Source of the DNA: CAZJKE01 sp964546585 | Lineage (GTDB): Bacteria > Planctomycetota > Phycisphaerae > Phycisphaerales > SM1A02 | Assembly: GCA_964546585.1 (NCBI GenBank) | Contig: CAZJKE010000050.1 | Location: forward strand, 1-10,244 | Length of the DNA: 10,244 bases | Direction: 5' to 3' | In this document: positions 1 to 7,275 of the stretch, in pieces | Layout: every line of letters begins with the position of its first letter | Position numbering within the stretch: the first letter of the stretch is position 1 | Made by a program: the position numbers and the translations under genes | The notes under the pieces: generated by a model | The model's database searches: none | What the model saw: only the letters and a program-made list of their open reading frames with translations | What the model was told of the DNA's origin: nothing

Positions 1-429
1 TCAGGGCGTGTCGCGGAGGATGCGGATGGCGTCGATTGGAATGAGTGGGCCGGTGTCCATGCCTTTGCATGGAGTCGCACGCTTCACGGCATCCCAAGAC
101 TCAGGCGAGCGGAGGTTCTGTTTCCAGAAAGGCCATGTGCGGCACTGGGAAGGACGGGTGTCGTAGACACTACAGGTCGCCAGGCCGTCCTCGTCGCGGT
201 CGAGAAAGACGCAGTCGAACTTGCCGCCGCGATCTATCTCCATCAACGACCAGCGAGTCCCCTCGCGGCGGGCAAATTGTCGCCTGAACTCGGCAATGCC
301 CATGCCGAGAGCCACGGCCATGTCCTTCCCCTCGGCATCGGTGAACCACACATTTCCCGGCGGGCCAGTGCAACAATTGCCACACTGGGTGCAGGCGAAC
401 CGTAGACCCTTTTCATACCATTCACTCAC
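1..429 (-). CDS. YkgJ-type CxxCxxCC cysteine-cluster protein (putative metal-binding)
   Basis: A 142-aa soluble protein of the YkgJ/UPF0153 type (zinc- or iron-chelating cysteine cluster family). Its biochemical role is not established, and a bound metal or Fe-S cluster is inferred from the cysteines. The signature is clear: C13, C16, C19 and C20 form CxxCxxCC near the N-terminus, followed by C73, C86, the family block RPSQCRTWPFW (C96) and C121. The length is typical of the single-domain members, and I see no signal peptide or membrane segment. The start is a GTG (codon at 427-429). It is the only start ahead of the cysteine cluster, and it overlaps the stop of the upstream gene as GTGA (426-429), which suggests translational coupling. 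I see no separate Shine-Dalgarno sequence. The gene ends in TGA at the very edge of the window and is complete. The family call is confident; the function is not known. Confidence 0.88.
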   Translation of the reverse strand: MSEWYEKGLRFACTQCGNCCTGPPGNVWFTDAEGKDMAVALGMGIAEFRRQFARREGTRWSLMEIDRGGKFDCVFLDRDEDGLATCSVYDTRPSQCRTWPFWKQNLRSPESWDAVKRATPCKGMDTGPLIPIDAIRILRDTP

Positions 430-1406
430 GGCGCAAGATCGCTGGTCTGCACGTCCACGATATGCACGGCCGCACGCCGCCGACGAGGTGGAAGCGTCGC
501 AAGATCATCCGGCCGCTCGTCATACGCCACCCGATCAACCGCATAGTCGGCCACAATGGACCAGTCGGCATACACAGCCAATGCGTCCTCGACAATTGCC
601 TGCATCTCGCTCAGCGATCTCGCAGTTGCCCAGATCGATGCGCTGGCGGTGCGTTCCAGCGGTGGATCACGCGACTCCATGACAACCAGGGCATGCCACA
701 ATGTCAATCCGAGTTCACGGCCACCATCGTCAACATTTCGATCCGGGTCGATGTTGAGCACCAGATCCCACGCGAGTTTGAGATCAAGCAAAAGGTCATC
801 GATGGACTCGGTGAATCCCTCTCCGGACGCAAGAACCGGACGAATCTCCAGCACATCGTTTTCTGGAAGTTCCCTGTCCCAATGGCAGTCCACTTGCTTG
901 AGGTCAAACCGCTCAAGAAGTTGCTCCACATCCCCCGTCATGCCTCTGGGCACATGCAGGTGCAGCACCTTGTCCTGCTCAAGAAACACCTCGATCACAG
1001 GACTCTCCGCATTGGCACCAATCGCCATCGTCGCGTCCTCAAGAAGAAATGGCTCGTAGTGTTCCCAGATGTCCCGAAAGGTCTCGAGCGAAATCGGCTC
1101 CGCGCTCATGAACACATCAACCCGCCGGTATGCATCACAAGAACCAAGTTCGACGATCGCCGCAACGCGTGGCGGCAGGAGGCCGAATGCAGCATCAATC
1201 AACGGCTTCATCCGGTCGGATGAAACGAGGACATGGTAGGAAGCGGTCGTCCCCACAGCATCAGGCCCGTCATCGAGTGTCTTTGTCCAGCCCTGATGCG
1301 GCTCCTCGGCATCCGGCGGGACAACCCCCAATGGGTAGCCAAACTGGCCGGCTCGCTCGCGGCGAAGATCGGATCGAAGACGGTAGGGTCGCATGGCTGA
1401 CACCAT
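426..1406 (-). CDS. Hypothetical protein, 326 aa, first gene of a two-gene unit
   Basis: I do not recognise a family for this 326-aa, overall acidic protein. It appears soluble, with no convincing membrane segment in the chosen frame. The middle looks like a mixed alpha/beta fold with many short hydrophobic strands and acidic helices. There are only two cysteines (in LGSCDAY and VDCHWD), and a basic tract (PPRRRRAA) lies near the C-terminus. I chose the ATG at 1404-1406 because the minus strand carries GAGGA six bases upstream (1413-1417). A longer reading from 1502 would add a hydrophobic stretch but would run into the start of the divergent transporter gene, and it has no better ribosome site. 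An internal ATG at 1392-1394 is an alternative. The stop overlaps the start of the cysteine-cluster gene by 4 bp, so the two are probably co-transcribed and coupled. The gene is probably real, given its length, ribosome site and overlap. Confidence 0.75.
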   Translation of the reverse strand: MVSAMRPYRLRSDLRRERAGQFGYPLGVVPPDAEEPHQGWTKTLDDGPDAVGTTASYHVLVSSDRMKPLIDAAFGLLPPRVAAIVELGSCDAYRRVDVFMSAEPISLETFRDIWEHYEPFLLEDATMAIGANAESPVIEVFLEQDKVLHLHVPRGMTGDVEQLLERFDLKQVDCHWDRELPENDVLEIRPVLASGEGFTESIDDLLLDLKLAWDLVLNIDPDRNVDDGGRELGLTLWHALVVMESRDPPLERTASASIWATARSLSEMQAIVEDALAVYADWSIVADYAVDRVAYDERPDDLATLPPRRRRAAVHIVDVQTSDLAP

Positions 1407-1465
1407 GGTAGGTCCTCGGGCATCCAGTATGATCGCCGCGGCACCGAGGCAGAACAGGAGAGATG
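1407..1465. promoter_or_regulatory. Divergent intergenic region with back-to-back ribosome binding sites
   Basis: These 59 bp separate the minus-strand hypothetical gene from the plus-strand NSS transporter operon, and must carry part of both 5' regions. For the minus strand, GAGGA (plus-strand TCCTC at 1413-1417) sits six bases from the ATG at 1406. For the plus strand, AGGAG at 1456-1460 sits five bases from the ATG at 1466. There are two tandem ATG codons (1463 and 1466), and the spacing favours the second. TATGAT at 1428-1433 resembles a -10 box for the plus-strand operon, but I see no matching -35 box at the usual distance, so the promoter assignment is weak. Confidence 0.5.
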
Positions 1466-2625
1466 ATGGTGAAGGCCGGATCTGAGCGTGGTCATTGGGC
1501 AAGTCGACTGGGCTTCATTCTCGCCGCCGCGGGCTCCGCCGTCGGCCTCGGCAACATCTGGAAGTTTCCGTATATCACCGGCGAAAACGGGGGTGGCTGG
1601 TTCGTCCTGATCTACCTGGCCTGTATCGCTTTGATCGGGCTTCCGATCATGATGGCAGAGGTCCTCATCGGCAAGACCTCGCAACGATCACCGGTCGGCG
1701 CATTCCGCNNNNNNNNNNNNNNNNNNNNNNNNNNNNNNNNNNNNNNNNNNNNNNNNNNNNNNNNNNNNNNNNNNNNNNNNNNNNNNNNNNNNNNNNNNNN
1801 NNNNNNNNCTATGCGATGACCCGCGAAGGATTTGGCGACGCATTCGCGTTCATCTTTCAACCCAACGCAGACAAGTTGACCGGCGCATCCGTGCTGGAGG
1901 CGCTCGGGCACAGTTTCTTCACACTCAGTCTCGGCATGGGCGCGATGATCACCTACGGCAGTTACCTGCGAACCAAGGAAGATCTCGTCAACGCATCGAT
2001 CACGATTGCTGCGCTCGACACACTTGTAGCACTTCTGGCGTGCCTCGTCCTCTTCCCAATCATCTTCACGGTGGGCATGGAGCCCGATGCGGGACCCGGC
2101 CTCGTCTTCGTCAGCATTCCCATCGCATTCGGGCAGATGCCGGGCGGCGGCGTTCTCGCGCCGATGTTCTTTCTTCTGCTGACATTCGCCGCGTTGAGCA
2201 GTGCAATTTCACTGCTTGAAGTCGCCGTCGCCTACTTCGTCGACGAAGGCGGATTCAACCGGGTGCTCGCAACGATCTGCACGGGCGGCGTCATTTTCCT
2301 ATTCGGCATCCCTTCAGCACTCAGTGGTGGTTCATCCATCTTCGGCGAGAAGTTCGCCGGGATGACGCAGACCATTTTTGGTGAAGATGGTGGAAAGAAC
2401 TGGTTCGACTTCTTCGACTACCTCGCGTCGAATTGGATGTTGCCACTCGGAGGGCTGGGCATTGCGCTCTTCATCGCATGGCGTGTCGGCGACAAAGCTC
2501 GGGAAGAGGCATTCGCAAGCGGCAATACACTCGGCAGGATCTACTGGGGATGGATACTGTTGCTTCGATACATCGTGCCGGTTGGCGTGCTCGCCGTGTT
2601 CCTGCACGCAATTGGCGTGATTTGA
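1466..2625 (+). CDS. Sodium:neurotransmitter symporter (NSS/SNF, LeuT-like) amino acid transporter, interrupted by an assembly gap
   Basis: An inner-membrane transporter of the NSS/SLC6 family, expected to import an amino acid or related substrate with Na+; the substrate cannot be read from the sequence. The N-terminal 81 residues hold TM1 with the signature GSAVGLGN (residues 23-30) followed by IWKFPY, and TM2. After the gap the reading frame resumes near the TM5/TM6 junction with FFTLSLGMGA (unwound TM6). It continues with TM7 and the TM8 sodium-site serines ALSS (codons at 2197-2202), and ends after TM11. No TM12 is present, as in many bacterial 11-TM members. The two halves are in different frames relative to the 100 N, which is expected if the gap length is arbitrary; TM3-TM5 are missing. 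The start at 1466 has AGGAG five bases upstream. It is the first gene of an operon with the AGCS transporter, whose start lies 10 bp after this stop. The gene is probably intact in the organism. Confidence 0.9.
1709..1808. other. Assembly gap of 100 N inside the NSS transporter gene
   Basis: Exactly 100 N is the conventional placeholder for a scaffold gap of unknown size. Aligning the flanks mentally with LeuT places residue 81 near LeuT position 78 and the first residue after the gap near position 217. Roughly 110-140 codons (about 330-420 bp) are therefore missing, rather than 33. For the frame to be kept, the true length must leave remainder 2 on division by 3. Confidence 0.95.
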
Positions 2626-2629
2626 GGAG
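2624..2629 (+). promoter_or_regulatory. Ribosome binding site of the AGCS transporter, overlapping the NSS stop codon
   Basis: GAGGAG overlaps the last two bases of the TGA stop of the NSS gene and lies six bases before the ATG at 2636. This is the strongest Shine-Dalgarno sequence in the window. It fixes the start of the downstream gene and implies that ribosomes ending on the NSS gene can re-initiate on the AGCS gene. Confidence 0.8.
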
Positions 2630-2635
2630 AACATC

Positions 2636-4351
2636 ATGGACACGGTCATGCACCTGCTGGATCAGATCAACTCCATTCTCTGGCACGACTCCGTGCTCTT
2701 CACTCTGATCGGTGTGGGCGTGTTGTTCACCGCATGGACGGCGCTCGGGCAGTACCGCGCAGTTACACACGGTGTTCAGGTCATTCGAGGCGTCTATGAC
2801 AAGAAGGACGACCCCGGAGCCATCAATCACTTCCAGGCTCTCTCCGCAGCCCTGTCCGCAACCGTCGGCCTGGGCAACATTGGCGGCGTGGCAATCGCCA
2901 TCGCACTCGGCGGTCCCGGCGCGGTGTTCTGGATGTGGGTCGTCGGCCTGCTCGGCATGGCGATCAAGATGACGGAAGTAACCCAGTCAATGCTCTGGCG
3001 AAATACTGACGATCCAGACAATCCACACGGTGGTCCCATGTGGGTCGTCTCTCGCGGACTTGCAAAGTTCCATCCAGCGCTCAAACCACTTGGCATCTTC
3101 ATCGGTGGCATTTTCTGCCTCACACTGCTCGTATCAACCGTGACTGGCGGCAACATGTTCCAGTCCTGGAATGTCGGCGAACTGACCGAGATGTATTTCG
3201 GCGTCCCGCCGCTGGTAACCGGCATCGTTCTGGCAGTGGTTGTCGGCATGGTGATCGTGGGCGGCATCAAGCGGATCGGCGCGGTTGCTGGCCGACTGGT
3301 TCCATTCATGTGCGCGCTCTATCTGATCATGGGCATCATTGTGATTCTCATGCAGGTCGACCGTGTCCCGGAAGCATTCGGCATGATTTTCCACGGCGCA
3401 TTCAACCCATTCGAAGCACAGAATGCATTCATTGGCGGCACGGCCGGATACGCATTCCTGTTTGGCATGAAGCGTGCGCTCTTCTCCAACGAAGCCGGGC
3501 AAGGGTCGGCTCCCATTGCACACTCTGCCGCCAAGACAGGCGAGCCAGTGCGTGAAGGTGTCGTCGCGGGTCTCGGCCCACTGATCGATACGCTGATCGT
3601 CTGCACGATTACGGCCATGGTCATCATTACCAGTGGTGCGTGGAGCCGCGGGCCGGACACGACATTTCAACAGACAAGCATCGAGATCACGCGAGGCGCA
3701 GAAGGTTGGACAGTCACTACGCCAGATCTTCCAAAGGAAGGTGGTTGGCGCGAAGGTGACAAGAAAGTTTTCTGTGTGCTCGGTCAACAGGATGCGCTCG
3801 GCAAGCGGGTGCGGCTGACCGGAAATGTGACACTGGAAGACGGGAACTGGGCGGTCGATTGGAACGAGGCGGGCGGCGACATGTTCAGCGGACCGCCGAT
3901 GGTCATCGACGGCGGTGTGTATGCGGACCTTCCGGGTGCGTCACTGACCAGCCACGCATTCGATCGCATTATTCCAAGCAGCGGCCGATGGATGGTCACG
4001 CTGGCGGCGTGGCTCTTTGCGATCTCCACAATGATTTCGTGGAGTTACTACGGGGAGCAAGGCGTCGTATTCCTCTTTGGAAATCGGGGGGTTCTTCCCT
4101 ACAAAGTGCTGTATTGCCTCTTGGCGGTTGTCGCGACCATGGGATTCATTTCCACGGATGCCGCGCTCGACGCACTGACCTCCTTCGGAACGGGTGTCAT
4201 GCTCTTTGCGAACATTCCGATCATGCTCATCTTCGGGTATGCCGCGATGAAGGCCTATCACGCCTATATGGGACGACTTCGCCGCGGCGAGTTCCATCCG
4301 CACAAGACACCGAGTGTCGAGGATGTCGTTTCCGGTCGCGATGTGGAGTAG
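2636..4351 (+). CDS. Alanine/glycine:cation symporter (AGCS family) with a soluble insert
   Basis: A 571-aa inner-membrane symporter of the AGCS family (AlsT/DagA type), which takes up alanine or glycine with Na+ (some members use H+). Family blocks are obvious: SATVGLGNIGG (residues 74-84), the following GGPGAVFWMW, NPHGGPMWV (129-137), the highly conserved ALFSNEAGQGSAPIAHSAA (281-299) and the late block STMISWSYYGEQ (464-475). Usual family length is about 450-480 residues. The excess is explained by residues of about 338-436 (3647-3943), a polar, strand-rich segment placed between the helix ending ITAMVIITSG and the helix starting RWMVTLAAWL. By topology this segment is probably periplasmic. 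The start at ATG 2636 is set by GAGGAG six bases upstream. It is the second gene of an operon with the NSS transporter. Only 6 bp separate its TAG from the convergent lpxB stop. The family is certain; substrate and coupling ion are inferred. Confidence 0.93.
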   Translation: MDTVMHLLDQINSILWHDSVLFTLIGVGVLFTAWTALGQYRAVTHGVQVIRGVYDKKDDPGAINHFQALSAALSATVGLGNIGGVAIAIALGGPGAVFWMWVVGLLGMAIKMTEVTQSMLWRNTDDPDNPHGGPMWVVSRGLAKFHPALKPLGIFIGGIFCLTLLVSTVTGGNMFQSWNVGELTEMYFGVPPLVTGIVLAVVVGMVIVGGIKRIGAVAGRLVPFMCALYLIMGIIVILMQVDRVPEAFGMIFHGAFNPFEAQNAFIGGTAGYAFLFGMKRALFSNEAGQGSAPIAHSAAKTGEPVREGVVAGLGPLIDTLIVCTITAMVIITSGAWSRGPDTTFQQTSIEITRGAEGWTVTTPDLPKEGGWREGDKKVFCVLGQQDALGKRVRLTGNVTLEDGNWAVDWNEAGGDMFSGPPMVIDGGVYADLPGASLTSHAFDRIIPSSGRWMVTLAAWLFAISTMISWSYYGEQGVVFLFGNRGVLPYKVLYCLLAVVATMGFISTDAALDALTSFGTGVMLFANIPIMLIFGYAAMKAYHAYMGRLRRGEFHPHKTPSVEDVVSGRDVE

Positions 4352-4357
4352 CGGGCG

Positions 4358-5452
4358 TCAGTTGCCGCGCAGGATAATCGCCGCCGCCTCGGCCGCAGGG
4401 TCGTGACCGGCATACAGTTCGCGAACCTCCGAAAGATCGCGTCGCTGCTGGTCCATTGCCTGTGAATCCTCCAATAGACGCGAGACGGCTATTGAAATTG
4501 TGTGGGCTGCATGCCCGCACGGGACGAACTCCGGGACGATACGGCGATGCGCAATGAGGTTTGGCAGCAACCGATCCTTCGTGCGTAGCAGGAACGGCGC
4601 ACCCATGCGGGAGAGCAGAGACGCGCGGTACATGCCGACCATCGGTACGCCGGCCGCCGCTGCATGCAATGTCACCGTTCCGGAAACACACAAGGCGCAG
4701 TCGGCCCAGCGAAGCGCCCCCGCCAAATCGTCCACGACCGTTGGCAGGCCGCCGGTAATCTCGGCAACCTGCACCGCATCATCTCCCCGGCACGCAACTG
4801 CCCCGGCAACCCCGCCGAGCCCCTCCAGTACCTCCAGTTGCAGTGGAAGATTGACAGCGATTTCCCGCCGCCTCGAACCCGGAAGAAGCAACAGCCTCGG
4901 CTCTCCGCTTGCGGGCAGATCCGCTGCAGGTTGATCACCGGCGACATGCATCGCCGGATGCCCGATGAATGTCGCGGGAATCTCACGCGTCAGAAACCAC
5001 TGTTCCTCGAAAGGCAGCAGGCACAGGAGGTGGTCGGTCAGCCGCCGCAGTTTCCCAAGCCGCCATCCCCCCCATGCCCAGATCTGCGGAGCCGCCAGAT
5101 GCACGATTCGCATGCCGTGGCGCCTTGCCGCTACGCAGACATGGAAGTTGGCCGCTGGCGAGTCAACGGCCACGAGGATGGACGGACTGTGCTCGGCCAT
5201 CCAATTCTCCGCCGTCGCGACATGCCGCCGGATCCGGGCGGCGTGTGCAATCGCCCCGATACCCATGACCGCATCATCGACCGTGTTTTCCAGAACCTCC
5301 GCCCCCGCCGTCGCCATGGACGCTCCACCCAACGCGGCAACGGGCAGGTCGGGCTGCTCGGCAAGTAGACCTGCGACAGCCATCCCGCCCAACGCGTCGC
5401 CGCTGGGTTCGAAGGCCGTCATCAGGATGGATGTTTCTTTCGTCCTTGGCAC
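4358..5452 (-). CDS. lpxB: Lipid-A-disaccharide synthase LpxB (glycosyltransferase family 19)
   Basis: This enzyme joins UDP-2,3-diacylglucosamine to 2,3-diacylglucosamine-1-phosphate to make lipid A disaccharide, at the cytoplasmic face of the inner membrane. The 364-aa protein (E. coli: 382) shows the family blocks in order: EPSGDALGG (15-23), ALGGASM (40-46), the D97-S-P segment holding the expected catalytic Asp, APQIWAW (121-127), LPFEEQWF (146-153), FIGHP (162-166), LLPGSRRREI (189-198), SGT (257-259), GVPMVGMY (268-275) and LPNLI (296-300). Two usual positions differ: His263 stands where SGTxTLE normally has Glu, and Pro311 where PExxQ normally has Gln. The start is a GTG at 5450-5452 with no clear ribosome site. 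The ATG at 5420-5422 would cut off the first beta strand, so I prefer the GTG. The gene stands alone, with no lpxA, lpxD or lpxK in the window. It is convergent with the AGCS gene and divergent from aspS. Confidence 0.9.
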   Translation of the reverse strand: MPRTKETSILMTAFEPSGDALGGMAVAGLLAEQPDLPVAALGGASMATAGAEVLENTVDDAVMGIGAIAHAARIRRHVATAENWMAEHSPSILVAVDSPAANFHVCVAARRHGMRIVHLAAPQIWAWGGWRLGKLRRLTDHLLCLLPFEEQWFLTREIPATFIGHPAMHVAGDQPAADLPASGEPRLLLLPGSRRREIAVNLPLQLEVLEGLGGVAGAVACRGDDAVQVAEITGGLPTVVDDLAGALRWADCALCVSGTVTLHAAAAGVPMVGMYRASLLSRMGAPFLLRTKDRLLPNLIAHRRIVPEFVPCGHAAHTISIAVSRLLEDSQAMDQQRRDLSEVRELYAGHDPAAEAAAIILRGN

Positions 5453-5484
5453 GTTCGTTTTCGGAGAGCGGATACGATACCGCG
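5453..5484. promoter_or_regulatory. Short divergent region between lpxB and aspS
   Basis: Only 32 bp separate the GTG of lpxB from the ATG of aspS, too little for two independent promoters, so promoter elements probably extend into the coding regions. TACGAT at 5473-5478 could be a -10 box, but it would leave a leader of at most a few bases before aspS. The only AG-rich stretch (GGAGAG, 5463-5468) is too far from the ATG for normal use as a ribosome site. Either aspS is nearly leaderless or it uses a weak ribosome site. Confidence 0.3.
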
Positions 5485-7275
5485 ATGCTGAAACGAACGG
5501 TTACCTGCGGCGATCTACGTGCCAACAACGCTGGCGAGCAACACACCCTCAACGGATGGGTCAATACCTATCGCGATCAGGGAAAGGGACTTGTGTTCAT
5601 CGACCTCCGCGACCGGTACGGGATGACCCAGGTCGTCTTTGATGCCGAGGATTCGCCTGCGGCCTCCATGAAATTGGCAACAACGCTTCGCCGGGAGGAT
5701 GTGGTGGCGATCAGCGGCACAGTGCGGATGCGGGACGGCAAACCCAACGATCGCCTTCCGACGGGCGAGATTGAACTTGTTGGCGAGGAGATCGAAGTCC
5801 TCAACCGCACGGAGACGCTGCCGATTCTTCCCGACGATCACGAGGCGGAGAAGATTGCAGAGGAACACCGGCTCAAGCACCGGTACATCGATTTGCGAAG
5901 GCCGAGGATGCAGGAAATGCTTGCACTGCGGCACAAGGTGACGCAAGTGACGCGGACATTCTTCGGAGACCACGATTTCATCGAAGTCGAAACGCCGCTG
6001 CTCATTTCACCGACGCCCGAGGGCGCTCGCGACTTCATTGTTCCCTCACGCCACCACGCGGGGTATTGGTACGCACTGCCACAGAGCCCGCAAATCTTCA
6101 AACAGATTCTCATGGTGTCTGGTTGCGATCGGTACATGCAAATCTGCCGTTGCCTGCGCGATGAAGACCCGCGTGCGGATCGGCAGGCGGAGTTCACGCA
6201 GATCGATCTTGAGATGAGTTTCGTAACGCGCGATGATGTGTTGGCGATCATGACAGAGTTTGCGACAGCACTTTTCAAGGAGGTCGCCGATGTGGACCTT
6301 GGCGAGGTACCGCAGGTTCCATGGGACGACGCAATGAACACATGGGGGTCAGATCGCCCGGACATGCGATTCGATCTTCACCTGCAGGATATCACTGATC
6401 TTGCGGCAAGGACTGATTTCAAGGTGTTTACATCGGCGATCGAAGACGGCGGTGTCGTCAAGGCGCTGCGGGTGCCGGGTGGTGCGGAAAAACTTTCCAG
6501 AAAGAAGACCGACGGGTATGCGGAAATCGCCAAGACCTATGGCGCAGGTGGTCTGCCTGCGACCAAATACACGGAGAGCGGATTTGAGACTGGCGTGGCG
6601 CGGTTTGTCGAACCAATTGCCGACGACCTTGCCGCGGCGCTTTCGCTGGAGCCGGGCGATACTGTCTTGTTCGGCGTTGGTCCATTCCGAGTTGCGTGTA
6701 CGTCGCTCGGGCAAGTGCGATTGCAGGTAGCGAAGGATCTGGATCTCATTCCGGAAGGTGAGTTCCGCGCGCTGTGGGTCATCGACTTTCCGATGTTTGA
6801 CTGGGACGAAGCAGGCCAACGATGGGCCAGTGAGCATCACCCATTCACATCACCTCGCGAAGATCAGTTCGATATTTTGGAGAGCGATCCGGGAAACTGT
6901 GTCTCAGCGGGATACGACATGGTCATCAATGGTGCGGAACTCGGGGGCGGGTCCATCCGAATCCACGACCAATCCGTGCAGTCAACGGTGTTCAAGGCGC
7001 TGGGGCTCAGCGAGGCAGAGGCGGAGTCCAAGTTCGGATTCCTGTTGAATGCATTGCGATTTGGCGCACCGCCTCATGGCGGAATCGCCTTCGGGCTCGA
7101 CAGGTTGGTGATGATGCTTCTAGGAACCGACAATATCCGCGATGTCATCGCCTTTCCGAAGACACAGACGGGCGCCGACCTCATGTGTGAGGCACCAAGC
7201 CAGGCCGACCCGGCTCAATTGGAAGAAATGGGTATCACTGTGACGATGCCTGACGCTGCCACATCGCCAGCGTAA
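5485..7275 (+). CDS. aspS: Aspartyl-tRNA synthetase, bacterial type
   Basis: A cytosolic class II synthetase that charges tRNA-Asp with aspartate; in many bacteria it also mischarges tRNA-Asn for later amidation. The 596-aa protein has the bacterial layout. An OB-fold anticodon-binding domain covers about 1-110 (LNGWVNTYRDQG, FIDLRDRYG). The catalytic start and flipping loop follow (HRYIDLRRP, 132-140), then FIEVETPLL (165-173), SPQIFKQ (201-207) and motif 2 CLRDEDPRADRQAEFTQID (223-241). A GAD insertion domain spans about 290-420, followed by GGGSIRIHD (487-495) and motif 3 GIAFGLDRLVMMLLG (533-547). Residue 32 is Gln where discriminating enzymes usually carry Leu and non-discriminating ones often His. 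I chose ATG 5485 because MLKRTVTCGDLR matches the usual family N-terminus. An in-frame ATG at 5431 would add 18 unrelated residues and overlap lpxB. The 3' end overlaps the convergent asparagine synthase-like gene by 41 bp. Confidence 0.96.
   Translation: MLKRTVTCGDLRANNAGEQHTLNGWVNTYRDQGKGLVFIDLRDRYGMTQVVFDAEDSPAASMKLATTLRREDVVAISGTVRMRDGKPNDRLPTGEIELVGEEIEVLNRTETLPILPDDHEAEKIAEEHRLKHRYIDLRRPRMQEMLALRHKVTQVTRTFFGDHDFIEVETPLLISPTPEGARDFIVPSRHHAGYWYALPQSPQIFKQILMVSGCDRYMQICRCLRDEDPRADRQAEFTQIDLEMSFVTRDDVLAIMTEFATALFKEVADVDLGEVPQVPWDDAMNTWGSDRPDMRFDLHLQDITDLAARTDFKVFTSAIEDGGVVKALRVPGGAEKLSRKKTDGYAEIAKTYGAGGLPATKYTESGFETGVARFVEPIADDLAAALSLEPGDTVLFGVGPFRVACTSLGQVRLQVAKDLDLIPEGEFRALWVIDFPMFDWDEAGQRWASEHHPFTSPREDQFDILESDPGNCVSAGYDMVINGAELGGGSIRIHDQSVQSTVFKALGLSEAEAESKFGFLLNALRFGAPPHGGIAFGLDRLVMMLLGTDNIRDVIAFPKTQTGADLMCEAPSQADPAQLEEMGITVTMPDAATSPA

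Noticed and set aside
462..1223. Long plus-strand open frame opposite the hypothetical gene, and similar long antisense frames elsewhere (for example 3134-3787 minus, 8817-9689 minus)
   Set aside because: Their translations are rich in Arg, His, Ser and Pro with no family resemblance, and they mirror well-supported genes on the other strand. They are typical of moderately high-GC antisense frames.
1407..1502. N-terminal extension of the hypothetical minus-strand gene, with a hydrophobic stretch resembling a signal peptide
   Set aside because: It would overlap the NSS transporter start, has no ribosome site, and the ATG at 1406 has a well-spaced GAGGA. The hydrophobic residues are better explained as antisense of the intergenic and TM-coding DNA.
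1466..2625. NSS gene as a frameshifted pseudogene
   Set aside because: The frame change coincides exactly with the 100-N gap of unknown true length. Both flanks are fully conserved and free of stops.
5431..5484. Upstream in-frame ATG for aspS adding 18 residues
   Set aside because: The added residues do not resemble AspRS N-termini, the start would overlap lpxB, and the AGGA before it is only three bases from the ATG.
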